A DNA stretch of 64,000 nucleotides from Mesorhizobium plurifarium (GTDB lineage Bacteria; Pseudomonadota; Alphaproteobacteria; Rhizobiales; Rhizobiaceae). Location: positions 195,319 through 259,318 of the forward strand of contig CCNB01000012.1 of the NCBI GenBank assembly GCA_000824785.1, read 5' to 3'. How positions within the stretch are numbered: position 1 is the stretch's first letter; each line of letters opens with the position of its first letter. The position numbers were made by a program, and so were the translations under genes. The notes beneath the pieces were generated by a model. It did no database searches and had not been told where the DNA came from. It saw nothing but the letters and a program-made list of their open reading frames with translations. Of this stretch, positions 1-8,393 are shown piece after piece.

Positions 1-444
1 CCCGACTATCTCTTCGATCTCCGGTTCGGTCAGCGTGTGGGGAGCGTCAAGTAGCCCGAAGACAGGGCAGGCCCGGCCTGACACGCTGACCGGCTGTCGG
101 AAATTGATCGCAGATTGGGCCTGGCGCCCTGCGAAGTTGATCTGCATGCCGATCGCCGCATCGCTCTCATGCGCCGCGGCTGCGACCGCTCGAAGGTCAG
201 GTAGGAAGGTGTCATCATGGACCCCGAGCTGGAACACGCTCCCACGCCCGGCAGGATGAATGAAGGCCGCTTCCGGCAGCAGAAGTCCCGCTCCGCCGCT
301 CGCTCTTTCCCTCACCGATTCAACGAAGGCCAGACCTGGCCGACCGTGGCGGTCACAAAGATTTCTCTCGAGCGGTGCCGCGATAATCCGGTTCCGGGTT
401 GTCAGGGACCCAATCTTACCGTGCGAGAATAGAGCGGTGTACAT
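1..444 (-). CDS. NADH:flavin oxidoreductase (old yellow enzyme family), partial at window edge
   Basis: An open frame runs leftward from an ATG at 444 to the window edge without a stop, giving the first 148 residues of an FMN-dependent ene-reductase type TIM barrel. The opening LFSHGKIGSLTTRNR, the following IIAAPLERNLCDRHGRPG, a GGAGLLLPEAAFIHPAGRG segment and an LTEPEIEEIVG segment are all in the right order for this family. The C-terminal half lies outside the window. It follows the SDR gene on the same strand after about 170 bases, so it may belong to the aromatic-degradation gene set upstream. The substrate is unknown. No strong ribosome-binding site precedes the ATG, but the start fits the family's usual N-terminus. 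Confidence 0.8.
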   Translation of the reverse strand, partial: MYTALFSHGKIGSLTTRNRIIAAPLERNLCDRHGRPGLAFVESVRERASGGAGLLLPEAAFIHPAGRGSVFQLGVHDDTFLPDLRAVAAAAHESDAAIGMQINFAGRQAQSAINFRQPVSVSGRACPVFGLLDAPHTLTEPEIEEIVG

Positions 445-618
445 AGGGGCCACACGATGAGGTGACAGGTTTTGTGAGCGGGCCAAGTGACAAAGCACGA
501 CGTTTCGCCGAGTTCCGCAGCGTGACGCATTGGAGCGCACGGAATGTGCGCAAGGCAAAACAGCTAGCGGCGGGGTGGCATGGGCTGATCGCCACGCCCT
601 CCCCATTTCGACAAATTT

Positions 619-1413
619 TCATCCGTGCATTTGTGCCCCGCCGCACACGCTAAGACCCTGTCCCGTGATGTTGCGCGCGCGAGCGCTGGCTAAAAACGCG
701 ACGGCTTCGCCGATATCCTCGGGATCCTGCGCCCTCTTTAAAGGCACGGCGGCTACGCGGCTTTGCCAAACTTCTTCCGCCGTCTTGCCGGTGATAGCCG
801 CCATCTCAACGCACGACTGCTGCGTCAATTCCGACCAGACAAACCCCGGCAAAACCGCATTCACGTTGATATTGTAGCCAGCGAGATCTTTGGCGAGGGA
901 CTTGGTGAGCCCAAGCACCGCGGATTTGGAGGAGCCGTAGCTGGGGCTCAAAGCGAGCGGATCACGGCCGGCGACCGACGAGATGTTCACGATCTTGCCC
1001 TCTCGCCGCCGTTTCATGCCGGGAATGACGGCGCGGCACATGCCAAAGACGCCACCCACATTGACGGCATACAATCGCTCGTGAGCTTCCTGTGACAAGT
1101 TCTCAAGGCTGGCGGCGTGATAGACGCCAGCGTTGTTCACCAGGATGCCGATGGGCCCGATGCTTTCCTCAACTTCGTTGGCCAGTACCTTCGCCCCCTC
1201 CCAGTCGCGAACGTCGTGCTGACGAGAAAACGCCCGCGCACCAGATGCTTCGATCTGCTTTGCCGCGTCTTCAGCGGCAGCCGCTTTGATATCGAGACAA
1301 ACCACAACCGAGCCGTGGCGGGCGAGCACGCCCGCAATCCCCAGACCGATTCCACTGCCTGCCCCTGTTACCAGGGAGATCTGACCCGCTAGTTCTCCGC
1401 CTTGATCAGCCAT
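619..1413 (-). CDS. SDR family NAD(P)-dependent oxidoreductase
   Basis: This 264-residue classical short-chain dehydrogenase has the TGAGSGIG cofactor motif near residue 16, NNAG near residue 92, the catalytic Ser in NISSVAG and the Tyr-x3-Lys motif in YGSSKSAV. VCLDIK after the second strand, with Asp, suggests NAD(H) rather than NADP(H). A GAGGTG ribosome-binding site lies just before the ATG. It is downstream of the alpha/beta hydrolase and dioxygenase genes on the same strand and may oxidise or reduce an alcohol or ketone intermediate of that pathway. The exact substrate cannot be read from sequence. Confidence 0.88.
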   Translation of the reverse strand: MADQGGELAGQISLVTGAGSGIGLGIAGVLARHGSVVVCLDIKAAAAEDAAKQIEASGARAFSRQHDVRDWEGAKVLANEVEESIGPIGILVNNAGVYHAASLENLSQEAHERLYAVNVGGVFGMCRAVIPGMKRRREGKIVNISSVAGRDPLALSPSYGSSKSAVLGLTKSLAKDLAGYNINVNAVLPGFVWSELTQQSCVEMAAITGKTAEEVWQSRVAAVPLKRAQDPEDIGEAVAFLASARARNITGQGLSVCGGAQMHG

Positions 1414-1622
1414 TGTGGCACCTCTTCACTTCTAAGGTTCTCGAAAGTAAACCCCAACGTTCCCGGGCAGCGCTCTCGGCTTTGTGTTCTGCTCCGGCGC
1501 TTTGCCGCGCCGGTCTCCGGACAGAGATGAGACGCTTGCGAGCAGAGGTCGCCGGCACCCGGGCTGAGCGTCGGTCCAAGGCCTCGTCGCGTCCCGCGCG
1601 CCGGTCCACTGGCGCTGCTTTG

Positions 1623-2465
1623 CTATGCGTTTGCTCCGGGAGCATTGAAAAATTCCGACACAACGCCGTTGAAACGCTCGGCCTTGTCGCGATGGCTCCA
1701 GTGTCCGCAGTTGCTGAAGACATGCAGTTCCGAGCGCGGGATGAGCGATGACAGGCGCACGCTGGTCTCTACCGGGATAACTCGGTCCTCGCGACCGTGA
1801 AGAACCAGCACATCATTACGAATGCGGGCTATGTCGTCTTCGGAGCTCAGGAGAGCGTTCATCTTTTGCTCTCGCGGCCCCGGAAATAGCTTCTTGAACA
1901 CTTCGTCATATCCCGGGCGGATGGAAGTATTGTACCGCAGGTCGATCATCTCCTCGGTGATCGAGCTAGGCTCCACCGTAAAATTCTCGAGCAGGCTTCG
2001 CATTTGGTCGCGCTTACCGCCAAAGCCGACGCCGGCATTGAAACTCTTCGGCATCTCGAAACGCAGGCCAACCGACCCCATCAACGCCGCGCGGCGGACA
2101 CGATCGGGGTGCCTTATCGTCACTGCAAGTGCGAGCGCCCCGCCGAATGAATTCCCGAGCAGATGTACCTTGTCAAAGCCCATCACGTCCAAGAAGTCCA
2201 CGACGTGACGCACCCAAAGGTCGAGGCCGTATGTCGCGTCCTCGGCGGCATCGCTATAGCCGAAACCAGCCACATCCATGGCGACAGCCCGAAAGGAGCG
2301 CGCAAAATACGGCAAAGTATCGTTCCAATTGGCGTAAGCAGATACGCCCACGCCGGATCCATGCAGCATCAGGACAGGCACGCCCTCACCCATGTCATGG
2401 TAGTTGGTCGTGACGCTCCCAGCTCTAATCGTCCGTCCGATCGCCGGATTTTGCGTTGGTGTCAT
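1623..2465 (-). CDS. Alpha/beta hydrolase, meta-cleavage product hydrolase-like
   Basis: This 280-residue alpha/beta-fold hydrolase resembles 2-hydroxymuconate-semialdehyde hydrolases (DmpD/XylF/TodF type), which cleave the C-C bond of ring-opened aromatics. It shows the oxyanion segment LMLHGSGVGVSAYANW, the nucleophile elbow GNSFGG, the acid in LHGREDRVIP and the catalytic His in NCGHWSHRD. A longer frame extends to 2591, but GGAG placed 8 bases before the ATG at 2465 and the family length favour this start. The neighbouring ring-cleaving dioxygenase supports a meta-cleavage role. The specific substrate is inferred from family and context only. Confidence 0.85.
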   Translation of the reverse strand: MTPTQNPAIGRTIRAGSVTTNYHDMGEGVPVLMLHGSGVGVSAYANWNDTLPYFARSFRAVAMDVAGFGYSDAAEDATYGLDLWVRHVVDFLDVMGFDKVHLLGNSFGGALALAVTIRHPDRVRRAALMGSVGLRFEMPKSFNAGVGFGGKRDQMRSLLENFTVEPSSITEEMIDLRYNTSIRPGYDEVFKKLFPGPREQKMNALLSSEDDIARIRNDVLVLHGREDRVIPVETSVRLSSLIPRSELHVFSNCGHWSHRDKAERFNGVVSEFFNAPGANA

Positions 2466-2676
2466 GTGTTCACTCCGATCCATTGGCTCGATATGCGGTG
2501 CGAGATGTGTCGTCGGCGCGCTTGCAGCACGCCATCGATGGTTCCCGCCGCCGTTCGCCGGCAGGAATACTTGCGTCCCTCTCCATCTCAACGAGAATGG
2601 TCAGGCGGGACTTGTCCGGAGGCGTGGCGAAAACGCGCCACGGCCTTCCGTTCAGCGCACCGTGATCATGACGTGA

Positions 2677-3645
2677 TTAGGATGGCGTCTCGAGCTCCGG
2701 CGCACTTTGCATTGCACATTCGAATTCCGTGGCCTCCTCGTAAAAGGAGGGCGGCGAGGGGGTACCCCAGAGCGTCTTGCGCTGAGGATCGTCGAGCGAC
2801 CAGCGAATGGGCTCCAGATCCGGGTCTACGGTCTGGTAGTCGGAGCAATAGAGCTCGATTCGGTGACCGTCCGGATCACGCACATAAAGGAAGAACGCGT
2901 TGGAAATGCCGTGGCGTCCGGGGCCGCGCTCGATGTTAGCCACGTAACCTGTGGTCGCCATTTGGTCCAGGAGGTCGATAATGCTGAGGGGACCCGGCAC
3001 CCAGAACGCGAGGTGATGGAGCTTCGGGCCGACGCCATTCATGAATGCGATGTCGTGCGAGGTCCCCTTGCGATGCATCCAAGCCGCTACGACCCGTTTC
3101 GTCGCATCATCCTCGGTATATTCCGTAACCCGGAAGCCGATCTCGCCGAAGAAGGCGACCGCCTCGTCCACGTCGGGTGAGAGGCAGTTGAAGTGATCGA
3201 TCCTCAGCGGGCGTACACCGCGGTAGAGACCGTACTGCTGGTGGATGGGCGGCAGCCGGTCCATGCGGGCATGGAATTCCAGCGGTATTCCTTGGGGTGA
3301 AGATGTGCGAAGCGTGGGAGATTGGTGAGCTCGGTCGATCCACTCGACGGGCCGTCCGCGACCGCGGAAGAAAGCCGCCGCCTTCTCGAGATCCTGGTCG
3401 TCGAAGAGCTTGAAACCAAGCGCGCCTACGGCAGGCGAAGCGCCCTGCCGCAACACCAAGGAGTGATGGCCACGCTCCTCCATAGCGCGCAGATAAAGCA
3501 CGTCACCTGCTTCATCGGTAACCTGCAAGCCCAGCACGTCGGCATAGAAGGCGCGCGAACGCTGCAAATCGCCGACGACCAACGTGGCGTGACTGACCCT
3601 CACGATATTAAAGTGCGGGTAGAGATTCGGCGCGGGTACCGGCAC
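2677..3645 (-). CDS. Extradiol ring-cleavage dioxygenase, homoprotocatechuate 2,3-dioxygenase-like (VOC fold)
   Basis: This 322-residue protein has two vicinal-oxygen-chelate modules and resembles the Brevibacterium/Arthrobacter-type 3,4-dihydroxyphenylacetate 2,3-dioxygenase. That enzyme opens a catechol ring next to the hydroxyls with Fe(II) or Mn(II) and O2. Predicted metal ligands are His151, His210 or His211, and Glu264. His197 and Tyr254 match the second-shell acid/base residues. The C-terminal stretch from GPGRHGISNAFFLYVRDPDG through SLDDPQRKTLWGTP is very typical. It starts with GTG behind GGAGG. It is first in a leftward unit with the hydrolase and SDR. Another catecholic acid could be the true substrate. 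Confidence 0.85.
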   Translation of the reverse strand: MPVPAPNLYPHFNIVRVSHATLVVGDLQRSRAFYADVLGLQVTDEAGDVLYLRAMEERGHHSLVLRQGASPAVGALGFKLFDDQDLEKAAAFFRGRGRPVEWIDRAHQSPTLRTSSPQGIPLEFHARMDRLPPIHQQYGLYRGVRPLRIDHFNCLSPDVDEAVAFFGEIGFRVTEYTEDDATKRVVAAWMHRKGTSHDIAFMNGVGPKLHHLAFWVPGPLSIIDLLDQMATTGYVANIERGPGRHGISNAFFLYVRDPDGHRIELYCSDYQTVDPDLEPIRWSLDDPQRKTLWGTPSPPSFYEEATEFECAMQSAPELETPS

Positions 3646-3748
3646 AGTTCCTCCAATCTATCCAACGAGCCTGAAGCGGATGGCGAGCCACTCTGCCGGC
3701 TCTTGCAGCATCGCGAAGCTTCTCTAGCTCCGCCGCATCTCGATAAAT

Positions 3749-3777
3749 GTTTAACTCGTTAGATATTTTGCTGTCAA
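3749..3777 (-). promoter_or_regulatory. Candidate sigma70 promoter of the dioxygenase unit, with a small palindrome
   Basis: Read on the minus strand, TTGACA (3772-3777) is followed after 17 bases by TTAAAC (3749-3754), about 100 bases before the dioxygenase start. A small palindrome, TAAC-N2-GTTA (3752-3761), overlaps the -10 region and could be a regulator site. The -35 is perfect and the -10 is weak. Confidence 0.4.
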
Positions 3778-3840
3778 GCGGGATTCGTGGGGGCAACAAC
3801 TCGAGTGACTTTCGGGCGGATCCGTCATGAACTCCGGTCG

Positions 3841-4128
3841 GTGGGCGTCGCCGCTCCAGATCGCAGATGATCGTGCCATAGCGCTGGTTGCGCCGCCACG
3901 TCCAATCGTCGATCCCCACCACGGCTGGCGGGACGAAGCCGGGGGTGCCGCGCCGCCTGACCAAGCGCAGCAAGGTGTCGTTGCTGAGGGGTAGCATCAG
4001 CCTGCGCGCCGGCCGGCCGCCCAGAGCCAGCGCGAGATGATGGACGATATGATCAATGCGAGCGGTCCGACGGGACCAGGGCGCCAGGACATCGGGATCG
4101 AACCGCCTGCAATGGAGGCCAGCATCTG
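3841..4128 (-). mobile_element. ISL3-family transposase remnant
   Basis: The minus strand encodes an internal piece of an ISL3-type transposase, recognisable from APWSRRTARIDHIVHHLALALGG, NDTLLRLVRRRGTP, VVGIDDWTWRRNQRYGTIIC and DLERRRP. Both ends are missing. The frame runs on at the downstream side into unrelated sequence, and the upstream side stops where the IS630 fragment begins. No terminal repeats were found. It is inactive debris. Confidence 0.75.
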
Positions 4129-4351
4129 ATGATGCGACCTCTTTCGGACGATCTTCGCGAACGGGTTGTGGCGGCGGTTTTGAGTGGTGAGAGCCGCCGG
4201 TCGGCTGCCAAGCGGTTCGGCATTTCGGTTTCGGCGGCGGTGAAGTTGTTGCAGCGTCACCGGGCGACTGGCTCGATTGCGCCTGGCAAGATGGGTGGCA
4301 CCGCAAACGGGCGCTGGAGCCGCATCGAGCCTTCATCGTGGAGCGGATCAA
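4129..4351 (+). mobile_element. IS630-family transposase N-terminal remnant
   Basis: From the ATG at 4129 the plus strand encodes the helix-turn-helix head of an IS630-type transposase: PLSDDLRERVVAAVLSGES, then RRSAAKRFGISVSAAVKLL and GSIAPGKMGG. About 50 codons in, the frame breaks. The expected continuation HRKRALEPHRAFIVERI is readable one frame over, consistent with a single-base deletion near 4300. The rest of the transposase is absent. Confidence 0.75.
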
Positions 4352-4510
4352 TTAGCACTACGGCCGAAGTACTTGCCCGATTGGGAGGAAGCTCGAGCGC
4401 CGCCACTTGATTTGGCATTGCCGGCCGACGGCGCGGTCGCCTTCACGCCACCCTCGGCTATCTGCTCGCCAGCGGAACATCGGCTGGCCGGCAGTGAACC
4501 AATCAAGTGC
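4352..4510 (+). mobile_element. Probable IS66-family TnpB (Orf2) C-terminal remnant, frameshifted
   Basis: In three successive plus-strand frames one can read GRKLERRHLIW, LALPADGAVAFTP and TLGYLLAS, which together resemble the C-terminal half of the IS66 accessory protein TnpB. The pieces are in the right order, but the frame changes at least twice, so this is degenerate. The right boundary, within 4480-4510, overlaps the end of the tautomerase remnant on the other strand and is uncertain. Confidence 0.5.
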
Positions 4511-4649
4511 GGCGTGCCGTTGAAAATCACGATCACATCCTGGATGCGGAACCGAGCTTCTCGACGAAGACCCGCGTGATCCCTTCCGCGACTTCGCGCT
4601 TCTGACTTGTCGAGCGGCCGGGGTAGAGATCGACCTTGACGAGCGGCAT
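4481..4649 (-). pseudogene. 4-oxalocrotonate tautomerase-family gene, frameshifted remnant
   Basis: An ATG at 4649, preceded by AAGGGG, opens a tautomerase-like reading: PLVKVDLYPGRSTSQK with the catalytic Pro1 after Met, then REVAEGITRVFVEKLGS. The frame meets TGA shortly after. The family's next strand, QDVIVIFNGTP, is readable one frame over, and a possible LDWFTAGQPM continuation needs another shift. The gene is therefore broken at least once and its end is eroded by the IS scraps. It lies 58 bases downstream of the proline-racemase-like gene on the same strand and was probably the last gene of that operon. Confidence 0.65.
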
Positions 4650-4707
4650 GTTGCAACCCCTTGACAAATCGATGCGACTGATCAGCAGGCCAGCTTCCGC
4701 GATCTCG

Positions 4708-5748
4708 CTATTGCGTCACCGACGTCGAGGTGCCCCAGGTGTCCGACAGCACGTAGCCTTGCGGATACGGGTCCGTCGGATCGAGATAATAATTGTGCTC
4801 GCCCGTGATCCAGGCCCTGCCCGTTATCCGCGGCACGATCGCCTTGCGCCCGGCGACTTCGGTGAGCTCGAGGATCTTGCCGGTGAAGCGCGAGCCGATG
4901 ATGGATTCATGGATCAGCACCTCGCCTTCCTTCATCTGGCCCCGCGCCTGCAGCACCGCCATGCGCGCCGAAGTGCCGGTTCCCGTCGGGCTGCGGTCCG
5001 AGCGCCCGGGCGAGACGATGCAGGTGTTGCGCGTGACCTTGCCCGGTCCCTGGAACGGCATGGCGAACTGGACGATGGACACGCCGCGCACATTGTCGAA
5101 CTGCGGATGCACGACATCGAGCTGCTCGCGCGCTGCGCGGCGGACCTTCTCGCCGGCAACGGCCAGCTCGCGCGCCTCGTCGGGAACAACTGAGAAGCCG
5201 AGCGCCTTGGCATCGACGATGGCGTAGAACATGCCGCCATAAGCGATATCCACCTTCAGCGTTCCCAACCCCTCGACTTCGATATTGGCATCGAGGCGCT
5301 CGGCGAAGGCTGGCGCGTTGCGGAAGGTGATCGACAGACATTTGCCGTCGCGGCATTCGGCGCTGACCTCGATGACGCCGCCGGGCATGTCCAGCTTGAA
5401 GCGCGTCTCGGGCTCCTGCATCGGCACCATGCCGGTCTCGAGCAGCACCGTGGCGATGCAGATCGTGTTGGAGCCGGACATCGGCGGGTATTCGGTCGGC
5501 TCCATGATGATGGCGCCCGCGGCGCAATCCTCGCGCGTCGAGGGCACCAGGAGATTGACATGACGGGCAACGCTGCCGCGCGGCTCACAGATCAGCATGC
5601 GCCTGATCTGGTCGTGATCGCGCTCCATCGTAATCATCTTTTCCATCATCGTGCGGCCCGCGGGCGGCAGCACGCCGCCCACGATGACGTCGCCGATCTC
5701 CCCCTCGGCATGGCAGCCGACGACGCGGATGCTGGTTTTGGTGCGCAT
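4708..5748 (-). CDS. Proline racemase / hydroxyproline epimerase-family protein with Ser/Thr active-site pair
   Basis: This 346-residue member of the proline racemase superfamily has the N-terminal GCHAEGEIGDVIVGG, the first active-site loop PPMSGSNTI and the second loop SPTGTGTSAR. Racemases and 4-hydroxyproline epimerases use two thiols (or Ser/Cys), and trans-3-hydroxyproline dehydratases use Cys/Thr. Here the two positions are Ser91 and Thr255, so neither thiol is present and the reaction is uncertain. A dehydratase or epimerase acting on a proline-like or other 2-amino or 2-hydroxy acid is plausible. It is downstream of an aldehyde dehydrogenase and an ABC importer in one leftward operon. 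Confidence 0.85.
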   Translation of the reverse strand: MRTKTSIRVVGCHAEGEIGDVIVGGVLPPAGRTMMEKMITMERDHDQIRRMLICEPRGSVARHVNLLVPSTREDCAAGAIIMEPTEYPPMSGSNTICIATVLLETGMVPMQEPETRFKLDMPGGVIEVSAECRDGKCLSITFRNAPAFAERLDANIEVEGLGTLKVDIAYGGMFYAIVDAKALGFSVVPDEARELAVAGEKVRRAAREQLDVVHPQFDNVRGVSIVQFAMPFQGPGKVTRNTCIVSPGRSDRSPTGTGTSARMAVLQARGQMKEGEVLIHESIIGSRFTGKILELTEVAGRKAIVPRITGRAWITGEHNYYLDPTDPYPQGYVLSDTWGTSTSVTQ

Positions 5749-5763
5749 TGTTGCTTCCCAGGT

Positions 5764-7257
5764 CTAGGTGCTTGGCAGATAACGCGGATAGCTGCGCGAA
5801 TCCTGGATGATGACGGTCTTGAGGACACAAAATTCCTCGGCCGCATAGCGTCCGTTCTCGCGCCCGAATCCGCTCTGGCGCATACCGCCGATCGGTACCT
5901 CCGACGGCACGTCGAGGAAGGTGTTCACCCACACAATACCTGAGCGGATTTCTCGGGCCATGAACAGTGCCGTATCGATGCTGCCTGTCCAGATCCCAGA
6001 AGAAAGCCCGTAGAGCGTATCATTGGCGAGTTGGGCCGCCTCCTCGATAGTGTCGAAGGTGAGCACCGAAATGACCGGGCCGAAAATCTCCTCCCTGGCG
6101 ATGGCGAGGTCAGGCGTTACGCCGCTGAAGATCGTCGGCTCGATGTAGTAGCCCGGCAAGGCTTCAATCGCCGAGCCGCCAAGAACGAGTGTGGCGGTAC
6201 GCTTACCCTCGTCGATATAGCGCAGGATCTTGTCGTAGTGCGTCTTGCTGATGATGGCCCCATACCCGTTGCCGGCCTTGAGCGGATCGCCGACCTTAAC
6301 TCTAGCCATCTTTTCCTTCAGCATCGCGACGAAGCTGTCTGCGATCGAGGACTGGACGAGCAGTCTGCTGCCGCTGCAGCATTCGGCGCCGGCGTTGTGA
6401 ATGATGCCCTTCACCGCGCCATCGACAGCGGCTTCCAGATTGGCGTCGGCGAACACGATGTTGGGGTTCTTGCCGCCGAGCTCGACGATCGTCTTCTTGA
6501 GCGTTCCGGAAGCGGCCGCAATGATGGCACTCCCCGTCGCGGTCGATCCGGTGAACGAGACGACGTCCACGTCCGGATGCTGCGCGATGCGCTTGCCCAC
6601 TGGATCGCCATAACCGGTGACGACATTGAACACGCCTTTCGGCAGCCCGGCCTCTTCAAGGATTTTCGCCAATAGGAGCGTCGTTCCCGATGTCAGCTCG
6701 CTCGGCTTTGCCACGACGCTGCAGCCTGCCGCCAGAGCGAACGGCAGTTTCTGGCTGAGCACCACGAGCGGATAGTTCCAGGGCGTGATCATGCCGACCA
6801 CGCCGGCCGGCTCGCGCAACACCAGTGCCATCTTGTCGCTGCCGAGATTGGTGTGGCTGTCACCGTGCAGCGAACGCGCCTGTCCGGCTGCGAAGTCCCA
6901 GATATCGCCGGCCCATTGGATTTCCTCGCGGGCCTGGGTCAGGATCTTGCCCGATTCAAGCGCCTCGATCAGCGCAAGGTCCTCGAACCCCGTCTTCAGG
7001 CGCACCGATACGGCTCGCAATACCTCGCTGCGCTGGGCGCCGGTAAGGCCCGACCAGCGTTTGTCCTTGAATGCGCCCCTGGCGGCGGCGACCGCGCGGT
7101 CCACGTCCTCGACCGTGCCTTCCGGCCAGGTCGCCAGGAGTTGGCCGTCGCTCGGCGCGTGCCGCTTGATGTTTTTGCCACTGCTCGACCCGACGGAAAG
7201 TCCGTCGATATGATGGCTCATCCGCCGTGCAGATATCTCGCTTTTGAGCTCATCCAT
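5764..7257 (-). CDS. NAD(P)-dependent aldehyde dehydrogenase
   Basis: This 497-residue aldehyde dehydrogenase is full length. It carries the Rossmann motif FTGSTATGSAI, the general-base Glu in ELGGKNPNIV and the nucleophilic Cys in NAGAECCSGSRLLV. The ITPWNYPLVVLSQKLPFALAAG segment and the GFGRENGRYAAEEF ending are like betaine-aldehyde and related amino-aldehyde dehydrogenases. GGAG sits 7 bases before the ATG. It lies between the polyamine-type ABC transporter genes and the proline-racemase-like gene, so an aldehyde derived from an imported amine or amino acid is the likely substrate. That is inference from context. Confidence 0.9.
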   Translation of the reverse strand: MDELKSEISARRMSHHIDGLSVGSSSGKNIKRHAPSDGQLLATWPEGTVEDVDRAVAAARGAFKDKRWSGLTGAQRSEVLRAVSVRLKTGFEDLALIEALESGKILTQAREEIQWAGDIWDFAAGQARSLHGDSHTNLGSDKMALVLREPAGVVGMITPWNYPLVVLSQKLPFALAAGCSVVAKPSELTSGTTLLLAKILEEAGLPKGVFNVVTGYGDPVGKRIAQHPDVDVVSFTGSTATGSAIIAAASGTLKKTIVELGGKNPNIVFADANLEAAVDGAVKGIIHNAGAECCSGSRLLVQSSIADSFVAMLKEKMARVKVGDPLKAGNGYGAIISKTHYDKILRYIDEGKRTATLVLGGSAIEALPGYYIEPTIFSGVTPDLAIAREEIFGPVISVLTFDTIEEAAQLANDTLYGLSSGIWTGSIDTALFMAREIRSGIVWVNTFLDVPSEVPIGGMRQSGFGRENGRYAAEEFCVLKTVIIQDSRSYPRYLPST

Positions 7258-7299
7258 CTGGGTTCTCCATTTGTTTGCGTGCGAAAGCCGAGCCGGCGG

Positions 7300-8385
7300 C
7301 TATGCCTGCAGGATGACAACATCGTCCGCATCCCAACTTGCCCGGACAGTCGTTTCGGGCACGAAACTCAGGGAACGGACGTCCGGCACGGCAATTTGAA
7401 TGATCGAACCGTTCGGCAACTGGGCGTGCACGCGCAGCGCCGAGCCGAGATAGACGACCTGCTTGACCGTTGCCTCGATACTGTTGGGCCGCTGCGCGAC
7501 AGGGCTGGCATCGCCGGCCGACAAGCGCAAAGATTCGGGCCGGACCATGAGCGTGACTTGGCCGTCGGCCAGGCCCACCGCTAGGCGATCGACGGGCAGC
7601 TTCGCCAGCCACCCGTCCCCCTTGACCACCGCCTCGCCGCCAGCTCTTGTCAGCTCCGCTGGCAACAAGTTGGACTCGCCCACGAAATCCGCCACAAATG
7701 CGTTGGCCGGCTTGGCATAGAGCTCCTTTGGTGTGCCCACCTGCGCTAGCGCCCCTTGCGAAAAGAGCGCGATCCGGTCGCTCATGACCAGCGCCTCTTC
7801 CTGGTCATGTGTGACCGATATGACAGTCGCGCCGAAGCGGCGTGTGATGCGCAGGATCTCAAGCTGCATGGACGTGCGCAGCTTCTTGTCGAGCGCACCG
7901 AGCGGCTCGTCGAGAAGCACGACCTCCGGGTCATAGACAAGCGCGCGCGCCAGGGCTACGCGCTGCTTCTGGCCACCTGACAGCTGTCGCGGATAACGGT
8001 CGAGCAGATGGCCCAGGTTAACGACGCCGAGCATCTCTTCGGCCCGGCGGCGTCGCTCGAGCTTGCCGATGCCGCGCGATTCCAGCGGAAAGGCGACATT
8101 GTCGAGGGCCGTCATATGCGGGAACAGCGCATAGTCCTGGAAGACCATGCCGATATTGCGGCGGTGCGCCGGGATGCCGGCGATGTCGCGCCCCTTCATC
8201 AGCAGGCGGCCCCGATCCGGCTGCAGGAACCCGGCGATCAGCTGCAACGTCGTCGTCTTGCCGGATCCGGACGGCCCGAGCATGGTCAGGAACTCGCCCT
8301 GCTGCAGGTCGAGCGAGATGTCATGGAGGGCGCGGAAATGTCCGAACGACTTGCCCAACCCTTCGAGCTGCAACGCTGAAGTCAT
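7300..8385 (-). CDS. ABC transporter ATP-binding protein, spermidine/putrescine (PotA) type
   Basis: This 361-residue ATPase has Walker A GPSGSGKTTTL, Q-loop VFQDYALFPHM, signature LSGGQKQRVALARAL, Walker B VVLLDEPLGALD and the H-loop in SVTHDQEEAL. It also has a C-terminal TOBE-like regulatory extension of about 110 residues. This is the PotA/FbpC architecture used with two-permease importers of polyamines and related compounds. GAGGAG precedes the ATG. It follows the two permease genes closely and would energise uptake with them and the Tat-type binding protein further upstream. Confidence 0.92.
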   Translation of the reverse strand: MTSALQLEGLGKSFGHFRALHDISLDLQQGEFLTMLGPSGSGKTTTLQLIAGFLQPDRGRLLMKGRDIAGIPAHRRNIGMVFQDYALFPHMTALDNVAFPLESRGIGKLERRRRAEEMLGVVNLGHLLDRYPRQLSGGQKQRVALARALVYDPEVVLLDEPLGALDKKLRTSMQLEILRITRRFGATVISVTHDQEEALVMSDRIALFSQGALAQVGTPKELYAKPANAFVADFVGESNLLPAELTRAGGEAVVKGDGWLAKLPVDRLAVGLADGQVTLMVRPESLRLSAGDASPVAQRPNSIEATVKQVVYLGSALRVHAQLPNGSIIQIAVPDVRSLSFVPETTVRASWDADDVVILQA

Positions 8386-8393
8386 GATCTCCT

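Noticed and set aside
3608..4351. One continuous minus-strand gene of 247 codons
   Set aside because: Only the middle matches a transposase; both ends run through unrelated DNA, so it is a remnant and not a gene.
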